A model generated the notes under the pieces. The model was not told the origin of the DNA. It ran no database searches and saw only the letters and a program-made list of their open reading frames with translations. Positions 37,318 to 45,855 of a stretch of DNA of 64,000 nucleotides are shown here, piece by piece; the stretch's first letter is position 1, and every line of letters begins with the position of its first letter. Origin of the DNA: Mucilaginibacter ginsenosidivorax. GTDB taxonomy: Bacteria > Bacteroidota > Bacteroidia > Sphingobacteriales > Sphingobacteriaceae. Made by a program: the position numbers and the translations under genes. The DNA lies in NCBI RefSeq assembly GCF_007971525.1, contig NZ_CP042437.1:2046001-2110000 (forward strand). The letters run 5' to 3'.

Positions 37318-37896
37318 ATGAAACGCAATACTTTCCTTCAAATACTCTCTGTAACAAGCGCTGTTTTAGCCAGCCCGGTTAGCCTAATTGCCAAAAGTTA
37401 TACCATGCTCAGAGAAAAGGCCGGCTATAAAATAGATGCCGGGACCGATCGCTTTCAGAAGCCTATCAACCTGTTTGATGGAGATACGTTTTACACCAAA
37501 GTATCCACCAAAGACACCGATGGCGATTTATACGTGTATGAATCATCACGCGTAAAAAAAGGAGGACCAAACCTCCATCTTCATTATAACCAGGATGAAT
37601 GGTGGTACATTTTAGAAGGTGAGTTTGTGATAAAAGTGGGCGATAAAATGCACCATGTTAAGCCGGGCGATAGCGTGTTTGGCCCGCGTGGAGTGCCGCA
37701 TGCATTTTCGAAGGTTGGAGAAGGTGTAGGGCGTATGCTCACTACATTCCAGCCGGCTGGTAAAATGGAAGAGTGTTTTATAGCCATAAGCGAAGGACAA
37801 ATGAAAGGCAAACCCGAAGCCGAGCAGGACGAATTCAGGAAACAACACGGCTTTGAGCGGGTTGGGCCGCCAATTGACATACTGAAAGCCTTTTAA
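37318..37896 (+). CDS. Cupin-domain protein, probably exported
   Basis: 192 residues. The N-terminus (FLQILSVTSAVLASPVSLIA) looks like an export signal. A single cupin barrel follows: motif 1 HLHYNQDEWWYILEGEF (about 86-102; two His, one Gln and one Glu as possible metal ligands) and motif 2 PGDSVFGPRGVPHAF (about 116-130). Small mononuclear cupins are dioxygenases, isomerases or binding proteins. The substrate is unknown. Third gene of the operon behind operator 3. Confidence 0.8.
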   Translation: MKRNTFLQILSVTSAVLASPVSLIAKSYTMLREKAGYKIDAGTDRFQKPINLFDGDTFYTKVSTKDTDGDLYVYESSRVKKGGPNLHLHYNQDEWWYILEGEFVIKVGDKMHHVKPGDSVFGPRGVPHAFSKVGEGVGRMLTTFQPAGKMEECFIAISEGQMKGKPEAEQDEFRKQHGFERVGPPIDILKAF

Positions 37897-37927
37897 TTAC
37901 AACCACTTACCGTAGTAATAAATAGTT

Positions 37928-38410
37928 ATGAAATTCAATAGTTTTAAGTTAGTAATAGTTGGGATGTGCTGGCTGTATGGTTTTAAAGCCTACAGCCAGC
38001 AAACAGACACCACCCGGGAAAACCCGCAGATCAGGCAACTGATTAAAAATTACGAAGACGCCTGGAACCGCCACGACCCAAAAGGCCTGGCCGACAACTA
38101 TACAGTTGACGCCACCTGGGTTAACTGGTTTGGAGCCTATTATAAAGGGCGGGACGATATTCAATTTCATTATCAGCAAGTGCATACCACCTATTTTAAA
38201 GCAACGCATTATTATACGCGTGCGGTTGAAGATATTACCTACCCGTATCCTAACCTCGCTATATCACACGTGCGTACAGGCTTAGATGGCGACGAACGTT
38301 TTCCGGGCCAAACTTTTGAGTTCAGGAGGATGATTGTACTGGTAAAACGCGATGGCACCTGGAAAATTCTTGCCGGGCAAAATGCCAAACTGGAAAAAGG
38401 GATAAAATAA
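37928..38410 (+). CDS. SnoaL/NTF2-like protein (SgcJ/EcaC type), exported
   Basis: 160 residues with a signal peptide (LVIVGMCWLYGFKAYSQ). The NTF2-like cone begins IRQLIKNYEDAWNRHDPKGL and continues with DATWVNWFGAYYKGRDDI. The domain ends in a typical 'RDGTWKILAGQNAKL'. This fold forms a pocket used by isomerases, hydrolases and binding proteins. Function is not predictable. Fourth gene of the operon. Confidence 0.8.
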   Translation: MKFNSFKLVIVGMCWLYGFKAYSQQTDTTRENPQIRQLIKNYEDAWNRHDPKGLADNYTVDATWVNWFGAYYKGRDDIQFHYQQVHTTYFKATHYYTRAVEDITYPYPNLAISHVRTGLDGDERFPGQTFEFRRMIVLVKRDGTWKILAGQNAKLEKGIK

Positions 38411-38416
38411 ATTGAG

Positions 38417-39253
38417 ATGAATAACGATGCTACCACTTTTAAACAAAAACTGAGCCGGGCATACCTATGGCTTGTTCCACCGGTAACTATGGTTGTTGGG
38501 TTTGGCATAGCGCCTGTTAGCTATAAAATATACTTACCTGTTTGGTTGCTGAACGCTTGTTTAATAATCCTTTCCGCATACCATCTTGGCCTGCGTAAAC
38601 TGTGGGCGCAAGGACCATCCGGCAAACAACAAGCTATTACCGCGCTGTTACTATTTATGCCCTGGTTGTTGTTTTCCATGTTCGCTGGCATGGGGCCACC
38701 GCCCTCAACGCTGCAGGGCTGGGTTAATACAGCTGCCGAACAGCAAACACGTTATGCTATACTTATAGCAGGCGGCATATTGCTTTTGTTGGGTGCCGCC
38801 CTGCTCAAAACGCAATTACAGGCAACCGGCGAAAACCTGTATTCTATACTGGCATTTGCAGCCTTGAGCATCGCAATGCCCCTGTTTATAATCAATATGG
38901 CATTCTGGGGTTATTACCTTACCGATGCTTTCCGGGTATTTGCTGCAAACCCGGATGCGAAACGCCCTGAGTTGTACGTTGCCATAAAAAGCTTATTTTA
39001 TGTAATCAGCGTGGCCGAAGTTATATTGATGTACCTGGGCACCTTCCTTTTTGCGGTGGCGCTCAAAATAACAGGCTCGCTTAGCAAACCTTCAGCGCGT
39101 TGGTTTATAGGCTGCAGCTTAATTGCCATTTTGCTGGAACTAATACCTCCTTCCTGGCCGGAGCCCTTTGGTACAGCAGGCTTCCTGGTAGCTATACCCG
39201 CCATTCCTTTTGTAATGTATTACCTTATTGGGGTACGCTTACTTGTTCGATGA
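38417..39253 (+). CDS. Polytopic membrane protein of unknown function
   Basis: 278 residues with about eight hydrophobic helices spread over the whole length, short loops and no recognisable motif. It starts 6 bases after the NTF2-like gene and ends the five-gene operon. A stem-loop follows directly. Confidence 0.6.
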   Translation: MNNDATTFKQKLSRAYLWLVPPVTMVVGFGIAPVSYKIYLPVWLLNACLIILSAYHLGLRKLWAQGPSGKQQAITALLLFMPWLLFSMFAGMGPPPSTLQGWVNTAAEQQTRYAILIAGGILLLLGAALLKTQLQATGENLYSILAFAALSIAMPLFIINMAFWGYYLTDAFRVFAANPDAKRPELYVAIKSLFYVISVAEVILMYLGTFLFAVALKITGSLSKPSARWFIGCSLIAILLELIPPSWPEPFGTAGFLVAIPAIPFVMYYLIGVRLLVR

Positions 39254-39284
39254 CATAAGGGTACCTTTAGGGTCTCCTTATGCC
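39254..39284 (+). other. Stem-loop at operon end
   Basis: CATAAGG and CCTTATG pair, with an inner ACC/GGT, around a TTTAG-containing loop. No T-run follows, so termination strength is uncertain. Confidence 0.4.
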
Positions 39285-39404
39285 ATGATCATAAGTTGCT
39301 AAAACGATCCTTAATTTCACCCCCTTCCTCATCTTCACAAATCCAGATTTTTGCTTAAGGATAAGCATAATCAACATAGGCCTTAAGAAACTCATATTTA
39401 CGCT

Positions 39405-39412
39405 TACCTTTG
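39405..39412 (+). promoter_or_regulatory. -7 element of hemW, leaderless arrangement
   Basis: TACCTTTG fully matches TAnnTTTG and ends four bases before the hemW ATG. No -33 TTTG at the expected distance. Confidence 0.5.
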
Positions 39413-39416
39413 CCAA

Positions 39417-40538
39417 ATGGCCGGCATCTACATACATATCCCCTTTTGCAAACAAGCTTGTCATTACTGCGATTTCCATTTCAGCACATCGCCACAATAT
39501 AAGGATGAGCTGGTGCAGGCATTGGTAAGCGAAATTAAACTGCAAAAGAATTACCTGAACAGTGAAACAGTTGAGACCATTTACTTTGGCGGCGGCACCC
39601 CTTCGGTACTGGCAGCAGACGAAATTCAGCTGCTTATTAATACCATAACAGAACTGCATACCGTTGCCTCAGGTGCCGAAATTACGCTGGAAGCCAACCC
39701 GGATGATTTGGATGTGGCCAAAGTAAAGGCGTTTAAACAAACCGATGTAAACCGTTTTAGTATTGGCATCCAATCTTTTTTTGACGAGGATTTAGTTTGG
39801 ATGAACCGAGCCCACCGGGCCCGCGAATCTGAAACGGCAGTAAAAAGGGTACAGGATGCCGGGTTTGAAAACATTACGGCCGATTTAATTTACGGTTACC
39901 CCTTACTCACTGATACCAAATGGAAGCAAAACCTGGATAGGATCTTTGAATTGTCTATCCCACACGTATCCGCTTATTCTATGACGGTAGAGCCGCAAAC
40001 CGCGCTGGCGGCCTTTATCAGCAAAAAAAAGCAGCCACCCATGAACGATCAGCAAAGCGCCGCCCAGTTTATGGTACTGATGCAGGCCATGGCCGATCAT
40101 GGTTTTGAGCATTACGAAATATCAAACTTTGCCTTACCGGGTAAATACTCAAAACATAACTCCAACTATTGGCAGGGGGTTAAATACCTGGGCATTGGCC
40201 CATCGGCACACTCCTACAATGGCGAGGTTAGGCAGTGGAATATTGCCAATAACGCTAAATACACTAAAGCCATCATAGGCGGCAAAATTCCCGCCGAAAC
40301 AGAAACCCTTACCGAAGCTAATCGGTTAAACGAATACATCATGACCTCCATCCGTACCATGTGGGGGTTAAGCTTGAACCGGCTAAATGCTATAGCTAAA
40401 GGCGCGGCAGATCAACTCCAGGTAGAAGCCCGCGAGTTTTTTGATAAAGAATGGATTACCGAAAAGGATGGTATCATCTATCTGACAGCCACGGGCAAGC
40501 TGTATGCCGATAATATAGCTGCCGGTCTCTTCTTCTAA
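39417..40538 (+). CDS. hemW: Radical SAM haem chaperone HemW
   Basis: 373 residues. The radical SAM cluster CX3CX2C is in CKQACHYCDF (about residues 12-21). The next conserved pieces are YFGGGTPSVL, LEANPDDL, RFSIGIQSF, LIYGYPLLT and the C-terminal HemW domain beginning around KYLGIGPSAHSYNG. The Cys that follows Phe in true coproporphyrinogen dehydrogenases is not needed in HemW. HemW binds haem and helps insert it into respiratory proteins. It is often mis-annotated as oxygen-independent coproporphyrinogen III oxidase. Confidence 0.93.
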   Translation: MAGIYIHIPFCKQACHYCDFHFSTSPQYKDELVQALVSEIKLQKNYLNSETVETIYFGGGTPSVLAADEIQLLINTITELHTVASGAEITLEANPDDLDVAKVKAFKQTDVNRFSIGIQSFFDEDLVWMNRAHRARESETAVKRVQDAGFENITADLIYGYPLLTDTKWKQNLDRIFELSIPHVSAYSMTVEPQTALAAFISKKKQPPMNDQQSAAQFMVLMQAMADHGFEHYEISNFALPGKYSKHNSNYWQGVKYLGIGPSAHSYNGEVRQWNIANNAKYTKAIIGGKIPAETETLTEANRLNEYIMTSIRTMWGLSLNRLNAIAKGAADQLQVEAREFFDKEWITEKDGIIYLTATGKLYADNIAAGLFF

Positions 40539-40717
40539 TTTACGCTACCCTAAAACGGTGTAAGAAACAGTCTCTCCAAATAAAACCGCTTTCTACAACT
40601 GGCCGTATCTTTCAATAAACAATAATTAAAACGTCAAGAGCTCGTGGCGGTTTGGTTATTAAAAACACAAACAATCAGGCGCGAAGGCGCCATTAAAAAA
40701 TTACAAAAATTACCGAA

Positions 40718-41266
40718 ATGAAAAAAATAATTTTCGCCGCCATTGCATTAGCGACTTTTGCAATAGCCCCCACAGTACAGGCCCAAACCAAAATGGTAGG
40801 TGGCGCAGCAATGCATCCAACTAAAAACATTATTGAAAATGCAGTCAATTCAAAAGATCACACCACACTGGTTGCAGCTGTAAAGGCCGCTGGTCTGGTA
40901 GAAACATTGTCGTCTGCAGGCCCTTTCACCGTATTTGCACCAACTAACGAGGCTTTTAACAAACTGCCCGCCGGCACAGTTGACAACCTGATTAAGCCAG
41001 AAAACAAAACAACCTTAACTAAAATTTTAACATACCACGTTATTGCAGGCAAACTGAGCGCGGCCGACCTATGGGCAAAAGTTAAAGCAGGTATGGGTAA
41101 AGCTGAGTTAAGCACCATGAGCGGCGGCAAATTAACCGTTATGGCACAAGGCAAAAAACTATACCTGGTTGACGAAAAAGGCGGTAAATCATGGATCACT
41201 ATTGCCGATGTTAACCAAAGTAATGGCCTAATTCATGTAGTGAATACTGTTTTAATGCCCCGGTAG
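40718..41266 (+). CDS. Secreted fasciclin-domain protein
   Basis: 182 residues with a signal peptide (IIFAAIALATFAIAPTVQAQ). One FAS1 domain follows (about 45-182): NIIENAVNSKDHTTLVAAVK, GPFTVFAPTNEAFNKLP, TKILTYHVIAGKLS, and NGLIHVVNTVLMP at the end. FAS1 domains mediate adhesion to cells or matrix. It is a single-gene unit with its own terminator. Confidence 0.92.
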   Translation: MKKIIFAAIALATFAIAPTVQAQTKMVGGAAMHPTKNIIENAVNSKDHTTLVAAVKAAGLVETLSSAGPFTVFAPTNEAFNKLPAGTVDNLIKPENKTTLTKILTYHVIAGKLSAADLWAKVKAGMGKAELSTMSGGKLTVMAQGKKLYLVDEKGGKSWITIADVNQSNGLIHVVNTVLMPR

Positions 41267-41302
41267 ATAATTATTACGCCTGCTGTTACATATATTAATA
41301 AA

Positions 41303-41342
41303 AAGGAAACCTGGCAGTAATGTGTCGGGTTTCTTTTTTTTA
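41303..41342 (+). terminator. Rho-independent terminator after the fasciclin gene
   Basis: AAGGAAACC and GGGTTTCTT arms enclose about 15 bases, followed by a T-run. Confidence 0.75.
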
Positions 41343-41410
41343 ATCGATTTAAGTAGAAGGCTGATAGTAAATTGAAAAATGTCAAAAGAATTTCAAAAAA
41401 ACGGTTAAAC

Positions 41411-41441
41411 CTTGAGTGTTTTTTATGGTTAATTAATTTTG
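41411..41441 (+). promoter_or_regulatory. Promoter of the cupin_8 gene pair
   Basis: TAATTTTG (41434-41441) is a full -7 match. CTTG (41411-41414) is a near -33 element, with 19 bases between. The ATG is 20 bases downstream. Confidence 0.5.
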
Positions 41442-41461
41442 CATGTTAATTAATTGTGAAG

Positions 41462-42340
41462 ATGAGCATACTACTTGGCCCCATTGACCGGGTTGATAAT
41501 ATAGGCAAGGAGGATTTTATTAACAACTATTTAAATCCGCGTAAACCGCTGATTATTCGCAAGGCCACCCAAAACTGGCCGGCCTTACAAAAATGGACAT
41601 TTGAGTACCTGAAAGAAGTTGTTGGCGATAAAACCGTTCCGCTTTATGATAGTTCAAAAGCCGATCCATCAAAAGCGATAAATGCATCGGCCAGCGAGAT
41701 GAAGTTTGCTGATTATATCAACCTGATACAAAAACAGCCAACTGATTTGCGTATTTTTTTATTCGACCCCATAAAACACGCGCCGAAACTGTTGGATGAT
41801 TACCGCTCGCCTACCGATTTAATGGGTGGTTTTTTAGATAAATATCCTAACATGTTTTTTGGCGGTGCCGGCTCTGTTACTTTTTTACATTACGATATTG
41901 ACCTGGCCCACATTTTCCATACCCACTTTAACGGCCGCAAAAAGGTAATTTTGTTTGACCAAAAATGGACTGAAAGGCTATATTGTATCCCCTTTGCCAC
42001 CTATGCGCTTGAGGATTACGATATTGAAAATCCGGATTTTGAAAAATTCCCGGCGTTAAACGGTATTGAAGGGCTGGAAGCAATCTTAGAACATGGCGAT
42101 ACCCTGTTTATGCCTACCGGGTACTGGCACTGGATGAAATATCTCGACGGATCGTTCTCGATTTCATTGCGGGCATGGGATAAATCATGGGCTATTAAAG
42201 CCAAAAGCCTGTATAACTTAACATTGCAGCGTAAGTTTGATAATATGATGAAAGCCCGTTTTAAAAAAGACTATATGGATTGGAAAGAAAAACTGGCTAT
42301 TAAACGTGCCGAAAAGGCTATGTTTATGAGTAAAAGATGA
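41462..42340 (+). CDS. Cupin-like/JmjC-type protein, paralogue 1
   Basis: 292 residues from the ATG at 41462 (a GTG six bases upstream is possible). Cupin_8/JmjC fold: N-terminal NYLNPRKPLIIRKATQNWPA, the metal motif HxD in TFLHYDIDLAHIFH (about 141-154), and the distal His in GDTLFMPTGYWHWMKYL. Such proteins are Fe(II)/2-oxoglutarate protein or RNA hydroxylases. It ends with a basic helical tail (RFKKDYMDWKEKLAIKRAEK). A close paralogue follows 124 bases downstream. Confidence 0.85.
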   Translation: MSILLGPIDRVDNIGKEDFINNYLNPRKPLIIRKATQNWPALQKWTFEYLKEVVGDKTVPLYDSSKADPSKAINASASEMKFADYINLIQKQPTDLRIFLFDPIKHAPKLLDDYRSPTDLMGGFLDKYPNMFFGGAGSVTFLHYDIDLAHIFHTHFNGRKKVILFDQKWTERLYCIPFATYALEDYDIENPDFEKFPALNGIEGLEAILEHGDTLFMPTGYWHWMKYLDGSFSISLRAWDKSWAIKAKSLYNLTLQRKFDNMMKARFKKDYMDWKEKLAIKRAEKAMFMSKR

Positions 42341-42464
42341 AGCAGGTACATTTTTTTTGACATCCCCCGGTTACCTTTTGGTGTTTTATTTCGTTCCTTT
42401 GTTTACTTTTTGGTAATACTGTAGTATCCCTAATTAAATTTAACCCAACCGGAAGGTAACATTT

Positions 42465-43346
42465 ATGAGTTTTATACTTAAGCCCATTGATACTGTTGAA
42501 AATATCTCTCCAGAGGATTTCAAGAACAACTATTTAAACCCGCGCCGTCCGTTAGTCATTAAGGGCCTCACCAAAACGTGGCCAGCCCGCGAAAAATGGA
42601 CACCAGAATATCTTAAGAGCGTTGTTGGCAATAAGGTAGTGCCATTGTACGATAACTCCAAAGCCGATCCATCAAAACCCATCAACTCATCGGCAACAGA
42701 AATGCCTTTTGATGAATATATTGACCTGATACGCAGTAAACCCACAGAGTTGCGTATCTTCTTTTTTAATATTTTTAAACAGGCGCCACAACTGTTAAAT
42801 GATATTGTATTACCCAAAGACCTTATGGGTGGTTTTTTAGAAAGCATGCCCGGCATGTTCTTCGGCGGATCAAACTCGGTGACGTTTTTACATTATGATA
42901 TCGATTTACCCCATATTTTCCACACTCATTTTGGCGGGCGTAAACATGTGATACTATTTGAAAATAAATGGAAGCGCCGTTTATATTGTATCCCTAACGC
43001 TACCTATGCGCTGGAGGATTATGATGTGCTGAACCCCGATGTAAAGAAATTTCCGGCCCTGGATGGTGTAGAAGGTACCGAAGTATTTTTAGAACACGGC
43101 GATACACTGTTTATGCCTACCGGCTATTGGCACTGGATGAAATATATTGATGGCTCCTATTCCTTAAGCCTGCGTGCCTGGGATGCATCCATGACCCGCA
43201 AAGCCGCCAGTTTGTATAACCTGGCTATTAAAGGCGGCGTAGATAGCCTGCTCAAAATGGCTTTTAAGGAAAAATACGCAAAATTTCGCGAGGAACTGGC
43301 TGTTAAATGGGCTAATAAGGAGTTGGCAGCGGGCAAGCCTTTTTGA
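42465..43346 (+). CDS. Cupin-like/JmjC-type protein, paralogue 2
   Basis: 293 residues, similar to the upstream gene over its whole length, including NYLNPRRPLVIKGL, TFLHYDIDLPHIFHTHF and DTLFMPTGYWHWMKY. The HxD and distal His are kept, so both copies should bind iron. The pair arose by tandem duplication and has diverged mainly at surface positions and in the C-terminal tail. It is followed by a terminator at 43400. Substrate unknown. Confidence 0.85.
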   Translation: MSFILKPIDTVENISPEDFKNNYLNPRRPLVIKGLTKTWPAREKWTPEYLKSVVGNKVVPLYDNSKADPSKPINSSATEMPFDEYIDLIRSKPTELRIFFFNIFKQAPQLLNDIVLPKDLMGGFLESMPGMFFGGSNSVTFLHYDIDLPHIFHTHFGGRKHVILFENKWKRRLYCIPNATYALEDYDVLNPDVKKFPALDGVEGTEVFLEHGDTLFMPTGYWHWMKYIDGSYSLSLRAWDASMTRKAASLYNLAIKGGVDSLLKMAFKEKYAKFREELAVKWANKELAAGKPF

Positions 43347-43399
43347 TTTCTGTTGCCTGGTACGTGATGTCGGGCCCGGGTTTTATTAAAGACTTTTTA

Positions 43400-43430
43400 T
43401 GGCGGTGAGGTTTTCTTCACCGCTATTTTT
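43400..43430 (+). terminator. Rho-independent terminator after the cupin_8 pair
   Basis: GGCGGTGA and TTCACCGC pair around GGTTTTC, followed by TATTTTTA. Confidence 0.75.
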
Positions 43431-43900
43431 ATTTCTACCATTGGCTGTATCTTCATAGCCGGGTCAAACGCATCTGATTGGGTTAACATAACTTAACACA
43501 TTTCAGATAAAATATTTACAAATATCTAATAGTCAATATTTTATAATTAATCATGGTTAACACTAATTTACTGTTTTTGGCAACTCAAAAGCATGTAAAT
43601 GTTTGCGGTTGTTGTCGGCCCTGGCAAGGAGCCTAAAGGGCCGGGATATTTTAACCAGTGCCAGGCGTCAACACAAGGTATGGTCTGATGGTTATAATTA
43701 TATCTTTTTACATGGTAAGCTCATTACTTTAGCCAGTTAAATAACAGGTCATCGTCAATAAATATTTTTATGCGCTGGCCTGCCTATTGTACAGGTTGAA
43801 GATCCCGCCAACGTTGAAAAAAGCTAAAAAGTAATAGACACCTATACGGCAAAAGTTGGCTGTGACGACACAGCCAACGGAAAACAGCGCACATCATCTT
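43431..43900. other. Intergenic region without a recognisable gene
   Basis: About 470 bases between a plus-strand terminator and the end of a minus-strand gene. Only very short ORFs are present. No repeat, RNA or promoter was recognised, although the stretch around 43540-43570 is very A/T-rich. Confidence 0.4.
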
Positions 43901-44878
43901 TCACCACCTCTCCAATCCCAGGAGCTTTTTCCCTAAATCAGATAATTCAGCAACCGGGTTTTGTTTTTCGCGCTCCATAGGGTCGCCGGGGAAAGCATAA
44001 CCTTGCATGGCTTCACGGCTTTGCCAGCTGTTAATGCGCCACTGCCTCAATTCTTCATTATCTTCCTGGGCGGGCATCATGGCTATATATTGGGCTATTC
44101 TCACTTTGTTGTTACTGGTATTAGGGCGGATGCCATGGGGTTGCAGGCTATTAAATATCAGCAGGTCGCCGGCTTCCAGTTTTACCTTCTCTATCTCAAA
44201 GCCTGTGGTATCTGGCTTGTAATGGTCCCTGTCGGCAGGCTGGGTAAGTTTCCAGGTGTCGTAGGTACGGTACAATTCGGGGATGCACTGAAAACCGCCC
44301 ATGGTTTCGTCTGTCTGGTCGGCCAGTGCCAGTACGCCCTGCACGTTTTGCGGCCTTGTTTCGGGGTCATAATCCCAATGGATAAACCCCTTGTATTCAA
44401 AACCTGGTTTAAGCGGAAAGTTAAGGTTGGCCCTGTCAATAGTAACCCAAAGTTTTTCGGTTCCCCAAATATCGGCAAAGGCCGCATGCACTTTGGGGTA
44501 CTGACGATTATCCCACATCAATTGCTGGTTATAAATCTCTACCATACCTGTATTGTTCAGCTCGGTCATTTGCATTTGGGCGTTGGGCCTTTTATACCAG
44601 GTTTCTATATTATCGGCATCCTTGCCTTCGTATTGCCACAGGTAAGCGGCCAGCTTGGCAACCTGCTCTTTAGGTACGGCATTTTTTATGATCACGTATC
44701 CATTTTCTACCCAAAACTTCCAGTCTGCTTCGTTGAGTATGTGCAAGGGCTCGTTATTCTTGCGTTCGTTGAGGCGAATGCTGCTGGTTTTGGCTGTAGA
44801 TGGATTGCCGGGGATTTCTTTATGAGCGTTTTCCGGCCCGGGTGTGATAGTCATGGTGGTGTCTGTTGTCTTCATCAT
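43901..44878 (-). CDS. Phytanoyl-CoA dioxygenase-family Fe(II)/2OG oxygenase
   Basis: 325 residues. After an uncharacteristic polar N-terminus of about 45 residues, the PhyH fold starts with FWVENGYVIIKNAVPKEQV. The iron-binding HxD is in GFIHWDYDPETRP (about 174). The distal His and the Arg that binds 2-oxoglutarate are in LQPHGIRPNTSNNKVRI (about 258-274). The substrate is unknown. It is transcribed divergently from an AraC-family gene, which suggests local control. Several Met codons near the start (44878, 44875) make the exact start uncertain. Confidence 0.85.
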   Translation of the reverse strand: MMKTTDTTMTITPGPENAHKEIPGNPSTAKTSSIRLNERKNNEPLHILNEADWKFWVENGYVIIKNAVPKEQVAKLAAYLWQYEGKDADNIETWYKRPNAQMQMTELNNTGMVEIYNQQLMWDNRQYPKVHAAFADIWGTEKLWVTIDRANLNFPLKPGFEYKGFIHWDYDPETRPQNVQGVLALADQTDETMGGFQCIPELYRTYDTWKLTQPADRDHYKPDTTGFEIEKVKLEAGDLLIFNSLQPHGIRPNTSNNKVRIAQYIAMMPAQEDNEELRQWRINSWQSREAMQGYAFPGDPMEREKQNPVAELSDLGKKLLGLERW

Positions 44879-44897
44879 TTGTATTGGTTTAATAATA

Positions 44898-44905
44898 CAA
44901 ATCTA
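44898..44905 (-). promoter_or_regulatory. -7 element of the PhyH gene
   Basis: TAGATTTG on the minus strand fully matches TAnnTTTG, about 20 bases upstream of the start. Confidence 0.4.
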
Positions 44906-44946
44906 TCGCCCCTGGCAAAGGCGGCTATTCTTTACAATGACCAATA

Positions 44947-44978
44947 TTTGCTCTGTATTAACCAGATATGTATCTTTA
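44947..44978 (+). promoter_or_regulatory. Promoter of the AraC-family gene
   Basis: TTTG at 44947-44950, 20-base spacer, TATCTTTA (one mismatch to TAnnTTTG) at 44971-44978. It overlaps the divergent PhyH promoter region, so a regulator bound here could control both. Confidence 0.5.
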
Positions 44979-45002
44979 TTGAACATCAATGAACAATAAG
45001 GC

Positions 45003-45851
45003 ATGGATAAGATACAGTTGGAGGTAGTTGATTTTGAACCGGGCAAATCATTCAAGCTGTTTTCGCCCAGGCTTCGCAACACCTTCCTGTGGCATTACCA
45101 CCCCGAATATGAACTGGTATACGTAGAGGCTGATGCCGGGATAAGGCATGTTGGCTCTCATATATCAGGGTATACCCAAAGCGATTTGGTTTTAATCGGC
45201 AGCAATTTGCCCCACCTTAATTTTGATTACCGCCTCCGCAGCGATTATCACCAGATTGTTGTTCAGTTGCGGGAAGATTTTTTGGGTACAGCGGTTGGCA
45301 TAACACCCGAGTTTACCCCCATTAACCAGCTATTTAAAAAAGCGGCCAACGGCATTGCATTTCATGGCGAAACCAAGAACATAGCAGTACAAAAGCTAAA
45401 GCAGTTACCGGCGTTAAATTCATTCGGCCAATTATTGGCGCTGATGGAGATTTTCCATGTACTGGCCAATTCTGCCGAGATAACCATTTTGAATGCTGAC
45501 GATATCAGCCTGCAATTTTTTTTGAAAGATAAAATCAGGATGGGTGCTGTGTATGAATACATCGGCAGTAACTACAACCGCAACCCCGATGTAAATGTGG
45601 TAGCGGCCAAAGTAAATTTTACCACAGCGGCATTTTGCAGGTATTTCAAAAAACAAACCAACATTACCTTCACCGATTTTGTAAACCAGTACCGCGTTGA
45701 TGTTGCCAAAAACCTGCTGATGCAGGATAAAAATGTAACCGAAGTGTGTTACGCTGTTGGCTTCGAAAGTTTATCGTACTTTAACAAACTTTTCAATAAA
45801 ATGGTGGGCCAAAATCCGTCGGATTTTAAAAGGCATTGGATTAACAAGTAA
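45003..45851 (+). CDS. AraC-family transcriptional regulator with cupin sensor
   Basis: 282 residues. The N-terminal cupin (about 1-140) contains FLWHYHPEYELVYVE and GSNLPHLN. The C-terminal double helix-turn-helix (about 185-282) has VNVVAAKVNFTTAAFCRYFK and VTEVCYAVGFESLSYFNKLF, then GQNPSDFKR. It is divergent from the PhyH oxygenase gene 124 bases away, which it probably regulates. The inducer is not known. Its stop is only 4 bases from the end of the convergent nadR gene. Confidence 0.9.
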   Translation: MDKIQLEVVDFEPGKSFKLFSPRLRNTFLWHYHPEYELVYVEADAGIRHVGSHISGYTQSDLVLIGSNLPHLNFDYRLRSDYHQIVVQLREDFLGTAVGITPEFTPINQLFKKAANGIAFHGETKNIAVQKLKQLPALNSFGQLLALMEIFHVLANSAEITILNADDISLQFFLKDKIRMGAVYEYIGSNYNRNPDVNVVAAKVNFTTAAFCRYFKKQTNITFTDFVNQYRVDVAKNLLMQDKNVTEVCYAVGFESLSYFNKLFNKMVGQNPSDFKRHWINK

Positions 45852-45855
45852 AATC

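Noticed and set aside
43961-44992. A 343-codon plus-strand ORF opposite the PhyH oxygenase gene
   Set aside because: Its frame is the shadow of a gene with clear HxD and Arg motifs on the other strand. The translation is hydrophobic without a coherent pattern, and it runs through the divergent promoters.
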